Source of the DNA: a virus
Virus record (IMG/VR): IMGVR_UViG_3300047201_000052
Coordinates: 1 to 23,291 of that record
Direction: 5' to 3' (one strand)
DNA: 23,291 nt
Of this stretch, positions 14,658-23,252 are shown piece by piece (the first letter of the stretch is position 1; each line of letters starts with the position of its first letter). A program made the position numbers and the translations under genes. The notes under the pieces are model-generated. The model did not search any database. It was not told the origin of the DNA and saw only the letters and a list, made by a program, of their open reading frames with translations.

Positions 14658-14886
14658 ATTTTAATTTGTTTGCTTCCATAAATTTAGATATAATAAATCT
14701 TATTTTATTCTCTCTTGGGCGATAGACATTCCACCAAGAAAAATAACATTCTTTGCATTTAAAAAAATCATTGCATAACATAGTGCATTTTAAAACTTTT
14801 CCAATAATCTCTTTTGTAATTGGATTAATGATATCATACTCTAAATCGGTATCTCCATATCTGCCAAAACATTTTTTAACTCTCAT
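14611..14886 (-). CDS. Small Cys-containing protein upstream of the terminase
   Basis: I do not recognise this protein. The start chosen is the ATG at 14886, which gives 91 residues and an 11-base overlap with the glycosyltransferase stop; a start at 14916 would lie deep inside that gene. It has C-x3-C and C-x2-C pairs (LKCTMLCNDFFKCKECYF) that could hold a metal ion, an aromatic run (SWWNVYRP) and a basic, helical C-terminus (FENEKFKRYSKKNK). Its 3' end overlaps the terminase by 41-47 bases, so their translation is coupled. The position directly before the large terminase is that of a small terminase subunit, but no helix-turn-helix is evident. A zinc-binding accessory to packaging is an equal possibility. 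Confidence 0.55.
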   Translation of the reverse strand: MRVKKCFGRYGDTDLEYDIINPITKEIIGKVLKCTMLCNDFFKCKECYFSWWNVYRPRENKIRFIISKFMEANKLKFENEKFKRYSKKNKI

Positions 14887-16105
14887 TTTCAAACAATTGT
14901 ATATATCGAGATGCAATTATATCCCAATCATATTTTAAAGAGAATTTTCTTGCTCTTTCAGATCTTTCTTTTTTTCCTTCTTTCCATTCAAGATAAAGTT
15001 TTTCAAGAATTTCAGCAATTTTTATATCATTTGGAATTGCATTTTCTACTCCATTTGGGCCTATTTCAGTTACTTTTCTTCCATATTCATCTGTTAAAAC
15101 AGGAATAAATAAGTCTTGTTCACTTACTATTTCAACAGCAGAAGAATAATTTGTCATCATCAAAGGAACTCCTGCGCTCTGGCATTCTAATCCCGGCAAT
15201 CCAAAACCTTCTCCGCCCACAGCATAACAAAAAACATCCATTAAATTATAAATCTCATTCATGTTTTCTGGTTGGATATTTTGCCTTGTAATTACATCTA
15301 AGTTCGGTTTTGTGGTTACTATTTTAGGGGACGGTTTTTCTAATTCTGGATCTATTTCTGCTTCAAATTTAGTGATTAAGCAAGGAAGATCCCACCCCCC
15401 ATTTGTTTCTGTATGCAGTAATAAAACAACATCATTTTTTACTTTTGCAAATTTTGAAAATCCTTTTATAAGATTAGGCAACATCTTTCTTCTTTGATTT
15501 TTTCCAATAAATCCAACAACAAATTTATTATTGAATTTATATTTTAACCTTATTTCTTCTCTATTTGCTAAAGGATAATAAACTTTTGTATCTACCCCCA
15601 TGGGGATATATCTTAAATTTTTAACATTATGTTTTGTATAAAGAATTTCTCCATTTTTTGCGCCAGCAATATTTATGTCTGGAAAATCAAGAATTCTACT
15701 CCATAACATATGCTCCCAACTTTCCGTATCAACTAAAGAAATGCAAAACCACCTTCCTTTCCATCCTCTTTTTTTGGCTTCACAAATATTTAAATTAGGA
15801 GAGAAATCTATAAATCCTGCTGTTATTCCAATATCTGCCATAGTCAATAAAACATCTGGTTGATATTTTAAAAGATAAGGAAGAACTGTATCAAATCCAT
15901 ATTCTGCTCTATGAACTGGGAGCATCCAATAACCTTCTTTTGTTTCGTGAGGTCTGTCTCTATTTTGCCATCCAACATGATAAAATTTCCAATCAGGTTT
16001 AAGTTTCTTCCATCTTGTTAATAGATTATCCCAAATTTGTCCATACCCGGTAGATGTTTTTGGATCATCTCCGTAAGTGAGCACACAGAATTTTTTATTT
16101 TCCAT
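14876..16105 (-). CDS. GT4-type glycosyltransferase
   Basis: The 409-residue protein has the two-domain GT-B layout of family 4. The N-terminal domain contains STGYGQIWDNLL and PYLLKYQPDVLLTMADIG. The C-terminal domain begins about residue 190 (KFVVGFIGKNQRRKMLPNLIKGF) and carries the nucleotide-sugar motif EGFGLPGLE with both Glu of the EX7E pattern, followed by SAGVPLMMT. It should transfer a sugar from an activated donor to a growing glycan or a protein. No membrane segment or signal is seen. It overlaps its neighbours on both sides (11 bases each) and has GAGGT seven bases before the ATG. Donor and acceptor cannot be told from sequence. Confidence 0.85.
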   Translation of the reverse strand: MENKKFCVLTYGDDPKTSTGYGQIWDNLLTRWKKLKPDWKFYHVGWQNRDRPHETKEGYWMLPVHRAEYGFDTVLPYLLKYQPDVLLTMADIGITAGFIDFSPNLNICEAKKRGWKGRWFCISLVDTESWEHMLWSRILDFPDINIAGAKNGEILYTKHNVKNLRYIPMGVDTKVYYPLANREEIRLKYKFNNKFVVGFIGKNQRRKMLPNLIKGFSKFAKVKNDVVLLLHTETNGGWDLPCLITKFEAEIDPELEKPSPKIVTTKPNLDVITRQNIQPENMNEIYNLMDVFCYAVGGEGFGLPGLECQSAGVPLMMTNYSSAVEIVSEQDLFIPVLTDEYGRKVTEIGPNGVENAIPNDIKIAEILEKLYLEWKEGKKERSERARKFSLKYDWDIIASRYIQLFENES

Positions 16106-17165
16106 TTTTTAAAACCTCAATTAATTTTTTCGCTGAATTTTCCCAGCTCCATTTCTTTCTTATATCTTCTGAATTGATTAATGCTTTTTCTTTTAATTCT
16201 TTTTTATGCTCAAAAGCATATCTCATTTGTTTTTTTAAACTTTCTTTATCTATTAAAGGTTGTAAATTGCCTTCAGCAAAAAATCTTTTATCTGCCTGTT
16301 CCATCTTATCTGCATCAATCCATAAGACACTATCTTTTCCTCTGCAAAAATCCATATGCCCGGAATTATTATCTTTAGTTATTATTAAAGGAAGCCCTGA
16401 TGCCATAGCATTTATTGCTGTTAATCCAAAACCTTCCCCTCGTGTAGGCATTACAAAACAATCTGATTTCTGATAAAATTCAGTTAATTCTTTTTCTGGA
16501 ACATATGCCTCATTAATTAAGATATTTGGATTAGTATGCCCAAGAAGTTCATAAATAGCATTTGCATAAAATCCTATATCAATTTTCTGCCAGAATGTGC
16601 TAATCTTTAACATTAATTTAACTTTTTCATCTTTAAATTCTTCATCAAAAGCTTTAATTAAAACATCTGTTCCTTTTCTGTCATCTATTTTTCCTGTCCA
16701 AGAATTTACTGATAAAAATAAATAATCTTCATTATCTTCAAATTTTTTAGGATAATACATTTCTGGATTTACCCCAAAAGGAACTATCTCTATTTTTTGC
16801 AAAACTCCATTAAATCTAAATAAGTTTTTAGTAGCTTGGCTTGGAACAAGAACTAAATCTGCTGTATTAAGAATTTCTGCCCATCCTTGATGAAGTTTTG
16901 TTCCTTCGTGCAAAAAATACCCTATTATTTTTCCATATCCATCTCTCCAAAATTGAGGATAATCAGCAAAGATAGTGCAATCTACATCTTTAACATCAAT
17001 AGCATTATTTAGAAAGTGTAATCCTTCATTAAAATCATATCCGCTATTCCAAATATCTGCACACTGAATTTTAATTTCTTTTTTTACGAGGGCTTTAACT
17101 ATCTCTCTGGATGCTGTTGCAATTCCTGTCGGATTAAACACGTTTCCTTTCCATAATACTTTCAT
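16095..17165 (-). CDS. GT4-type glycosyltransferase with altered EX7E
   Basis: The 356-residue GT-B protein starts MKVLWKGNVFNPTGIATASREIVKAL, the glycine/serine-rich acceptor-side loop common in family 4. The donor domain starts near residue 145 (YLFLSVNSWTGKIDDRKGTDVLIKAF) and has TRGEGFGLTAINAMASGLPLI. The second Glu of the EX7E motif is replaced by Asn, so the donor-binding site may be altered while the rest of the motif is intact. The ATG overlaps the preceding stop by four bases; the end overlaps the next glycosyltransferase by 11. It is clearly related in layout to that neighbour but not a recent copy. The substrate is unknown. Confidence 0.85.
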   Translation of the reverse strand: MKVLWKGNVFNPTGIATASREIVKALVKKEIKIQCADIWNSGYDFNEGLHFLNNAIDVKDVDCTIFADYPQFWRDGYGKIIGYFLHEGTKLHQGWAEILNTADLVLVPSQATKNLFRFNGVLQKIEIVPFGVNPEMYYPKKFEDNEDYLFLSVNSWTGKIDDRKGTDVLIKAFDEEFKDEKVKLMLKISTFWQKIDIGFYANAIYELLGHTNPNILINEAYVPEKELTEFYQKSDCFVMPTRGEGFGLTAINAMASGLPLIITKDNNSGHMDFCRGKDSVLWIDADKMEQADKRFFAEGNLQPLIDKESLKKQMRYAFEHKKELKEKALINSEDIRKKWSWENSAKKLIEVLKNGK

Positions 17166-17812
17166 TTTATTTTTTTAAAATCTTCTTTTGTATTTACATT
17201 CATATAATATCCTTTTAAAATATACCAATCTCTTTCTTCTACATAATTAAGGGCATCAGTTAATTCTCCAACTGGATTTTTCTTAATTGCCTTAAATAAC
17301 TCCTTAGTTGCCATATATATACCTAACCCTATTAAAGATTTTAAATTAGAAACATCTTTTGGCTTTTCTATAAATTGTTTAGTATAATCTAATCCAAAAT
17401 TTTTCTTTATTTCTTCTTTATTTTCAACTTTTTGCATGCCTACAAGCAAATCAGTTTTCATTCCCTTAAAAGCAGATTTCATAGGGTATAAATCTCCTTT
17501 AAATATTATGTCTCCTAAAATTATAAGCATATCATCACCACTAACTAAATCTTCGGCAAGAGAGATAGCATGAGCACTCCCTTTTTTTTCTTTTTGAGTT
17601 ACATATTCTAATGGCATTCCATTCCAATTATTTCCAAGAACATTTTCAATATCTTTTTCATTTTGGATAATTATCACTTTTCTTATTCCTAATTCAAACA
17701 TATTCAATAAAGGATATTCAATAAGATATTTATTTTTAATCTTGACTAATCCTTTCGTTCCCATTCCAAGTCTTGTTCCCATACCTGCGCAGGGCAGAAC
17801 ACCTACCATCAT
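17162..17812 (-). CDS. Sugar-phosphate nucleotidyltransferase
   Basis: The 216-residue enzyme should join a sugar 1-phosphate to a nucleotide, making the activated donor for the neighbouring transferases. The signature is CAGMGTRLGMGTKGLVKI at residues 8-25, with Lys20 and Lys24 at catalytic positions. KKGSAHAISLA and the metal-binding Asp101 in LIILGDIIF follow. The C-terminal part (FIEKPKDVSNLKSLIGLGIYM, GYYMNVNTKEDFKK) is the usual sugar-binding half. At 216 residues it is a minimal form without an added acyltransferase or dimer domain. It overlaps both neighbours by four bases. Whether it makes CDP-, dTDP- or UDP-sugars cannot be read from the sequence; the next enzyme's likeness to CDP-paratose epimerase hints at CDP. 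Confidence 0.85.
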   Translation of the reverse strand: MMVGVLPCAGMGTRLGMGTKGLVKIKNKYLIEYPLLNMFELGIRKVIIIQNEKDIENVLGNNWNGMPLEYVTQKEKKGSAHAISLAEDLVSGDDMLIILGDIIFKGDLYPMKSAFKGMKTDLLVGMQKVENKEEIKKNFGLDYTKQFIEKPKDVSNLKSLIGLGIYMATKELFKAIKKNPVGELTDALNYVEERDWYILKGYYMNVNTKEDFKKIK

Positions 17813-18834
17813 TTGAATAATTCCTGATTAGATGTTATCCAATCACAAAGTTTAATTAAACCTTTATCAATTGATATTTCTGGTTTCCAATTAAAATCTT
17901 TTTTGGCTTTCTGATAATCACATACAAAATACCAAAGATCACCTCTTCTTTTTGGATTAATAGTTATTAATGGTTGTTTATTATTATTAATAAGTTTTAA
18001 TTTCCATAAGCATTCTCCAAGAGAGATAGAATTTTCAATTCCTCCACCAATATTATAAATCCCTGTTGGACATCCTGCTTTAAACCAGCATTCAAATGCT
18101 CTTGCGGCATCTTCTGCATAAAGAATATCTCTTACTTGCTTATCAGTTCCGAAAATTGTTATTGGCTTTTCCATAATTGTTCTTATCGCAAAGTTAGCTA
18201 CCCATCCATGATCCATTCCACCAAATTGCCTTTCTCCATACATTCCTGTTAATCTAAAACTTGCAGTTTTCATTCCATACATTTCAGCATAACTTTGGGT
18301 GTATAACTCTGTTGCATATTTAGAAATATGTAAAGGAGTTAATTCTCCTTTTAGAACAGGTTGATTTTCATTAATTTCTTCAGGCACATTTACAAATCTT
18401 GTTTCGGTTTCTCCTAATAGTTCATTTATATCATTCCCATAAACATGAATAGAAGAACAATTAATAAAAGGACAATTTAATTTCTTTGCAATTTCAAGCA
18501 TATTTATACAAGACAGTATATTATTATCTGCATCATATTTTGGATCTTCTATTGCAATAGTCATAGCGGGTTGTGCGGCGCAGTGAATTATTAAATCTAT
18601 TCCTGAAAAATCTTCTGCGCATACATCTCTGCAATCCCATTTATGAAATTTAACTGATAATTTATCCAAGAAATCTAAATTATGCTTTCTTGAAGCCAGA
18701 ATATCAAAATCTGTTCTTTTTAATTCTCTGTCATTAAGATTATCAATTCCTTCTATTTTCCAACCTTGTTTTTTAAAATATTCAGCAACATGAGTTCCAA
18801 GAAAACCCGCCACACCCGAAATTAAAACTTTCAT
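17809..18834 (-). CDS. Nucleotide-sugar epimerase/dehydratase, CDP-paratose epimerase-like
   Basis: The 341-residue extended short-chain dehydrogenase has a Rossmann start GVAGFLG (G7, G10, G13) and 'IDNL' at the end of the second strand. NCSSIHVYG supplies the active-site Ser. The block MYGERQFGGMDHGWVANF plus KPITIFGTDKQVRDILYAEDAARAF closely resembles CDP-paratose 2-epimerases. The catalytic Tyr of the Y-x3-K motif is missing: residues 167-172 read PLHISK, with Leu168 where Tyr is expected and Lys172 present. The enzyme may use another proton donor, act on a different substrate or be inactive. A GAGGTG site precedes the ATG, which shares one base with the previous stop. Confidence 0.8.
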   Translation of the reverse strand: MKVLISGVAGFLGTHVAEYFKKQGWKIEGIDNLNDRELKRTDFDILASRKHNLDFLDKLSVKFHKWDCRDVCAEDFSGIDLIIHCAAQPAMTIAIEDPKYDADNNILSCINMLEIAKKLNCPFINCSSIHVYGNDINELLGETETRFVNVPEEINENQPVLKGELTPLHISKYATELYTQSYAEMYGMKTASFRLTGMYGERQFGGMDHGWVANFAIRTIMEKPITIFGTDKQVRDILYAEDAARAFECWFKAGCPTGIYNIGGGIENSISLGECLWKLKLINNNKQPLITINPKRRGDLWYFVCDYQKAKKDFNWKPEISIDKGLIKLCDWITSNQELFK

Positions 18835-20096
18835 TAGAAATCACACCTCTTTAATTGTTCTTCTATTTGATATTGATATTGTTTATAAGCTTCTAAATCT
18901 TTTAATTTATTTGAAATATCTACTAAAGTTTGATTATCTATATCACATATTTTGAAAGGACTAAATAAAAAATTAAAATCCTCATAATTGATTTTTTCAG
19001 GTATTCTTCCCTGTTCTTTTAAATCATTCCACATTTTTGTTCCGGGAAAAGGCGTAGTTATACAAACCCCAATTCCGCCCGTTATTCTGTTATTTTTGAT
19101 AAATTCTTTGGTTAATCTTATATCTTCAATAGTTTCATCTGGACCACCTATCATAAATGTTCCATTTGGAAATATTCCTATTTCATTACAAAGTTTTATA
19201 CTTTCTTCATTTTGAAGAATTGTTGTTCTTTTGTTATAAATATCAAGCATTCTTTGGCTTCCACTTTCCCAACCAAAAGTTATCTGTACACATCCCGCCT
19301 CTTTAGCCAAAATTAAAAGATTTTTGTCAAGATTATCAACTCTTGAATTTCCACCCCATCTTATTCTTATTTTTCTTTCTATTATTAATTCACAGATTTT
19401 CTTTACCCTATCTTTCATTACAAAAAAATTATCTTCAATAAAAAATAGACTATCAATTTGATGATGTTTAATCAGATATTCAATTTCTTCAATAACTTTT
19501 TCAGCAGAATTATATCTAAATTTTAATCCTTTAAAAGAATTATGGCAAAATGTGCAAGAATAAGGGCATCCTCTACTTGTTAGAATATTTCCTGTTCTTG
19601 AATTTTCTGGAATACATCTTAATATTTTTGGCTTTACACTAACATAGAATTCCATATTCAATAAATCATAGGCAGGTAAAGGCAATTCATCTAAATTCTC
19701 TATTGGAATTCCTTTGATTATTCCTGTTAAATTTTCATCAATTATCTTTTTTAAGATTATTTCTCCTTCTCCTATTACAACTGCATCTGCATGCTTAATT
19801 GCTTCTTCTGGCAGTATAGATGCATGAATTCCACCAATTACTACTTTATATCCTTTTTTTCTGGCTAAATCTGCACATAAATATGCTGTGTTAATTGTTA
19901 AAGTTGTTCCTGTAATTCCTACTAAATCTGGCTTGAATTCATCTATTTGGGAAAGATTATCTCCACTCGCCATATCCACTATTTTAACTTGATGATTAAA
20001 TTGCTTAATATAAGAAGCCAGTAATGCAAGAGAAATAGGTGGAGCTCCACTATAAGAAAACTTATTTGAAGGATTTATTAATGCAAGTTTGCTCAT
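18834..20096 (-). CDS. B12-binding-type radical SAM protein
   Basis: The 420-residue protein has an N-terminal cobalamin-binding-like Rossmann domain (residues 1-130: PPISLALLASYIKQFNHQVKIVD, PDLVGITGTT, KVVIGGIHASILPEEAI, VIGEGE). The His of the base-off motif D-x-H-x-x-G is absent. The radical SAM core follows with C177-x3-C181-x2-C184 in SRGCPYSCTFCHNSF, which should hold the 4Fe-4S cluster. Further core elements are FFIEDNFFV, GGNSRVDNL and FMIGGPDETIEDI. Family members methylate or rearrange unactivated carbons in lipids, peptides and sugars. It sits among glycosylation genes, with GGAGGT six bases before its ATG and a four-base overlap upstream, so a sugar or glycan carrier is a plausible substrate, though unproven. 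Confidence 0.85.
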   Translation of the reverse strand: MSKLALINPSNKFSYSGAPPISLALLASYIKQFNHQVKIVDMASGDNLSQIDEFKPDLVGITGTTLTINTAYLCADLARKKGYKVVIGGIHASILPEEAIKHADAVVIGEGEIILKKIIDENLTGIIKGIPIENLDELPLPAYDLLNMEFYVSVKPKILRCIPENSRTGNILTSRGCPYSCTFCHNSFKGLKFRYNSAEKVIEEIEYLIKHHQIDSLFFIEDNFFVMKDRVKKICELIIERKIRIRWGGNSRVDNLDKNLLILAKEAGCVQITFGWESGSQRMLDIYNKRTTILQNEESIKLCNEIGIFPNGTFMIGGPDETIEDIRLTKEFIKNNRITGGIGVCITTPFPGTKMWNDLKEQGRIPEKINYEDFNFLFSPFKICDIDNQTLVDISNKLKDLEAYKQYQYQIEEQLKRCDF

Positions 20097-21157
20097 TTCA
20101 TAACCTCCAAAACTTTTTCTGAAAATTTATCCCAAGTAAGATTTTTCTTTACCCATTGTTTTTTTCTTCCTGTTCTGTGATAATCTAAATAAAACATATC
20201 TTTTGCTGATATTGGATGTTCAAAATAAGTAACAATATGATCAATATAATCTTCTATTTTGTCACAAACAAAAGCTAAACCATTTTCTTCTAAAATAGAA
20301 CTTGCAGTCATTTCTTTGCTTACTATTATTATGCATCCAGCAGATATAGCTTCAAATGGACTTAACCAACTTCCCTGAGATTTAACAGGCATTAAAACTA
20401 TATCAGTTAAATTATAGATATTTCTTACTTCTTCTCTATTAATTACTCCTGTAAAAATAACATTTCCTATATTTCCATCTTGCATAATCTGATTTCTTAA
20501 TTCTTCTGCATAAGGATTAATTTCTTTTCCTACTAATAATAATTTAGCATTAGGAATTTTCTTTAAGACTTCTTTAAATATTTCATAAGTGAATTTTGTA
20601 TTCTTTGTTGGATGAATAAATCCTACTTGTGTAATAACAAAACTATCTTTCAAATCATACTTATCAGTTGGCTCAATCTTTTCAGAAAAGAAATCATAAT
20701 CAACTCCATAGTTTATTATCTCACTATCCATTCCATATAATTCTTTAAATCTCTTTTGGTTAAATTCATCTGCAACAATTACTTTATCTATAAAATTATT
20801 GACTATTTCTTTTTCCTTGTCTGGAACATATCCTAAATCCAAGAAAGATTGTGGTTCATTACAAAGCCAGATATTTTTGTTTTTTATTCCATAACTCATT
20901 AATTCACATGGATGATTATTGTAAAATATTACATCAAAATCTATATGAATTTGCTTTAATACATTTACCATTTCTGCGAAATCTACACAAAATAATAATC
21001 TTGTATCAATTAAATCTTTTCTCACATCTTCTTTCATCTGTGTAGTTAGAATAGTTGTCTGAATATGATGGTCTGAACAATAATTGCAGAATTTTACAAT
21101 TACTCTTTCTGCTCCGCCATAAATCCAAAACGAAGGATGGCAAATCAAGACTTTCAT
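20093..21157 (-). CDS. GT4-type glycosyltransferase with altered EX7E
   Basis: The 354-residue GT-B protein starts MKVLICHPSFWIYGGAERVIVKF, the GGAE loop of many family 4 enzymes. A hinge near residue 165 leads to the donor domain (SFVITQVGFIHPTKNTKFTYEIF, AKLLLVGKEI, VIFTGVINREEVRNIY). The donor motif reads SQGSWLSPFEAISAGCIIIV: the second Glu of EX7E is kept but the first is Gln. Such changes occur in active family 4 enzymes but can alter donor use. GAGGT lies ten bases before the ATG, and four-base overlaps join it to both neighbours. No membrane anchor is seen; membrane association through basic surface patches is common in the family. Confidence 0.85.
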   Translation of the reverse strand: MKVLICHPSFWIYGGAERVIVKFCNYCSDHHIQTTILTTQMKEDVRKDLIDTRLLFCVDFAEMVNVLKQIHIDFDVIFYNNHPCELMSYGIKNKNIWLCNEPQSFLDLGYVPDKEKEIVNNFIDKVIVADEFNQKRFKELYGMDSEIINYGVDYDFFSEKIEPTDKYDLKDSFVITQVGFIHPTKNTKFTYEIFKEVLKKIPNAKLLLVGKEINPYAEELRNQIMQDGNIGNVIFTGVINREEVRNIYNLTDIVLMPVKSQGSWLSPFEAISAGCIIIVSKEMTASSILEENGLAFVCDKIEDYIDHIVTYFEHPISAKDMFYLDYHRTGRKKQWVKKNLTWDKFSEKVLEVMK

Positions 21158-22197
21158 TCTAAAGAATACCTCTTTTTAATTAATAATCCTTGCCCTTTAA
21201 CATAAGGCATTACCCATCTTTTTAAAATTCTCTCATTAGTTAATTGATAGACTGCATTTCCTTTATTTTCCAGTTTCCCTTCATCAAATTTTTTATAGAT
21301 ATTTTTATATTTTTGTTTGTTCCAGAAATGAATATAATGCCCTCTTACAATAAATTTACAAGAAAGTCTATAAATTTTTCCAGATTCTATTTCATTCAGA
21401 TAATCTTTTAGATAACCATTAATCTTTATTTCCATTAAATTTTTAGGGTAGGGGGTTTTTCCCTTCTTTTCTCTTCTTTTATTTTTCTTTTCTATATCTG
21501 AAAGATTAATCGGGAAATATCTTATATCATCAGAATTAATAAAATTCTGAAATGCTTCTACGAAATTCCAAATTTCTGAATATTTTTTGTTTATTTTATC
21601 ATTCTTTTTATCATCAAAGATTTCTAATTTATTCTTTCCAATTCCATGATTATTATTAATAGAAATTCTAAAAATGTTTTTTGTGATAGGAAAATATTTT
21701 TCAATTCTTTCTAAATCTTTTGAAAGATATTCTTTTTCTTCTTCAGTATTATCTTCAACAATATTTATAGGTTTATCAAAATGGTAGCGTTCTATAATAT
21801 TTTTGGAAATAACCGCATTCTCATCATAATATAATGCTTCAATTCTTAATGCAGATAAATAAGGTTCATTTATATCCGTAGTCCAATTATTTTTTATAGC
21901 TTGTAAACTCTTTTTTTGTTGTTCGAGTTCTTCTTTATCATATCCATGTAAAATAGAAATCCCAAATATATATCCACTCTTATATGGGAAACAGCATTCA
22001 ATAAATACTTTATGAAAAGGCAAATTAAAAAAAGTTTTGTTATCACATTTAGTATTCTTTAATAAAAAAGTTATTGCATCATTTAATTCAAAAAAATTAT
22101 AATCTTCATAATTTAATCTCCATATTTCTCTCATTCTTAAAGTTTTCAATCTTCCTTTAATTCCTAATTCTTCATAAATTTCTTCTGGAGTTTTCAT
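21154..22197 (-). CDS. Unrecognised protein within the glycan module
   Basis: I do not recognise a function. The start chosen is the ATG at 22197 (MKTPEEIYEEL), which overlaps the previous stop as ATGA and has GAGAGGTG upstream; a start at 22212 is less likely. The product has 347 residues, is rich in Lys, Asn and Ile, and has no membrane segment. The middle is highly charged (NTEEEKEYLSKDLERIEKYF; KKNKRREKKGKTPYPKNL). The C-terminal 100 residues contain SCKFIVRGHYIHFWNKQKYKN and later KRWVMPYVKGQG. This recalls a 'VRGHWR ... W-x-x-P-x-x-(K/R)G' motif found in many uncharacterised phage and actinobacterial proteins. The link is from memory. Its tight coupling to radical SAM and glycosyltransferase genes suggests co-expression, not necessarily shared function. 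Confidence 0.6.
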   Translation of the reverse strand: MKTPEEIYEELGIKGRLKTLRMREIWRLNYEDYNFFELNDAITFLLKNTKCDNKTFFNLPFHKVFIECCFPYKSGYIFGISILHGYDKEELEQQKKSLQAIKNNWTTDINEPYLSALRIEALYYDENAVISKNIIERYHFDKPINIVEDNTEEEKEYLSKDLERIEKYFPITKNIFRISINNNHGIGKNKLEIFDDKKNDKINKKYSEIWNFVEAFQNFINSDDIRYFPINLSDIEKKNKRREKKGKTPYPKNLMEIKINGYLKDYLNEIESGKIYRLSCKFIVRGHYIHFWNKQKYKNIYKKFDEGKLENKGNAVYQLTNERILKRWVMPYVKGQGLLIKKRYSLE

Positions 22198-23252
22198 TTG
22201 TATAAAATGCACCTCTCACAAGATTTACACATTTTATTTGATTGAATAACATCTATCATAGTTTTATATTTTTCTCCTTTCCAAATAGTTTTAAAATCTT
22301 CTTTAAGAATATTGCCTAAACTTGTATCTCTTTGCCATTTTCTGTCATTCTGCTCATTAAGAGAGCAACAAGGAACAACTGTGCCATCTACAAAAATAAA
22401 GGGTTGGTTCCAAACTGTGCAGGTATTCATAGGAGATTTATTTCCTGTGTTTATATTGAAAGAAACAGGAATTCCAAGAGTTCTTCCTTTTTCCATTATT
22501 TCTCTTTTTTCTTCATCTGTTATGTCTATGAACCAATCCTCTATTTCTGGGTAGTTATGAAGTAATTTTGTAATTTGAACATTTATAACATCTACTTTAA
22601 GAGAATGTATCATTTCTAAATATTTTATTATTTCATGCTTGTTATGTTTTCCTATAATATAATGAAACCAAAGTTCAGGAAAATAAGAATTTCTTTCTTT
22701 TTTCATCTTGTCTAAAAGCTTGATATTTTTAATCACTTTTTCATAAGTTGCATTTACTCTAATTTTTTCATAAGTTTCTTTTGTTGCCGCATCCATAGAA
22801 ACATAAACCTTGTCTAATCCAATATCTAACCAGTGTTTTATATCTTCTGGCTTTAGCCAATTAAATGTATCAAAGATTTCTATAAAAATTCCTTCTCTAT
22901 TTTCCTTTAAATAAGACAGCATTTTTTTATAATCTATATTTGAATAACTCTCTCCTATTCCTGTTAATCCTATTTCTCTTAAATTTGGAAATTGCTTAAT
23001 TATTTTTTTAAAATTCTCAAAACTCATTAACTGACTTTTTTCTTTCCAGTGAGTATGCTCGCACATAATACATTTAAGAGGGCAGGTTGTTGATACTTCT
23101 ACTTCAATTTGTTCTGGATAAGGCCTGTTTGTTTGGATAAAATCAATTATCTGTTTATTTCTTGCACAATAGATAGTATGAAACCAGATATAATTAAAAC
23201 ACCATTTTAACCCTTTCTTATTAAAATTAGGATTAAGAATAAAAGTTTGCAT
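22194..23252 (-). CDS. Radical SAM protein with SPASM-type C-terminus
   Basis: From the ATG at 23252 the protein has 352 residues. C57-x3-C61-x2-C64 (STTCPLKCIMCEH) binds the radical SAM cluster, and LTGIGESYSN is the SAM-contacting strand. The C-terminus has added cysteines (NTCTVW, VVPCCSL and C342-x2-C345-x2-C348 in MCKSCERC) typical of SPASM auxiliary iron-sulfur clusters, with GNILKEDFKTIWKGEKY as the usual spacer. SPASM enzymes modify peptides or proteins and, in some groups, sugars and aminoglycosides. Codons above 23252 remain open in the same frame to the window edge, so the true start may lie outside and this entry may be short at its N-terminus. It overlaps the next gene by four bases and is the first visible gene of the operon. 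Confidence 0.85.
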   Translation of the reverse strand: MQTFILNPNFNKKGLKWCFNYIWFHTIYCARNKQIIDFIQTNRPYPEQIEVEVSTTCPLKCIMCEHTHWKEKSQLMSFENFKKIIKQFPNLREIGLTGIGESYSNIDYKKMLSYLKENREGIFIEIFDTFNWLKPEDIKHWLDIGLDKVYVSMDAATKETYEKIRVNATYEKVIKNIKLLDKMKKERNSYFPELWFHYIIGKHNKHEIIKYLEMIHSLKVDVINVQITKLLHNYPEIEDWFIDITDEEKREIMEKGRTLGIPVSFNINTGNKSPMNTCTVWNQPFIFVDGTVVPCCSLNEQNDRKWQRDTSLGNILKEDFKTIWKGEKYKTMIDVIQSNKMCKSCERCILYK

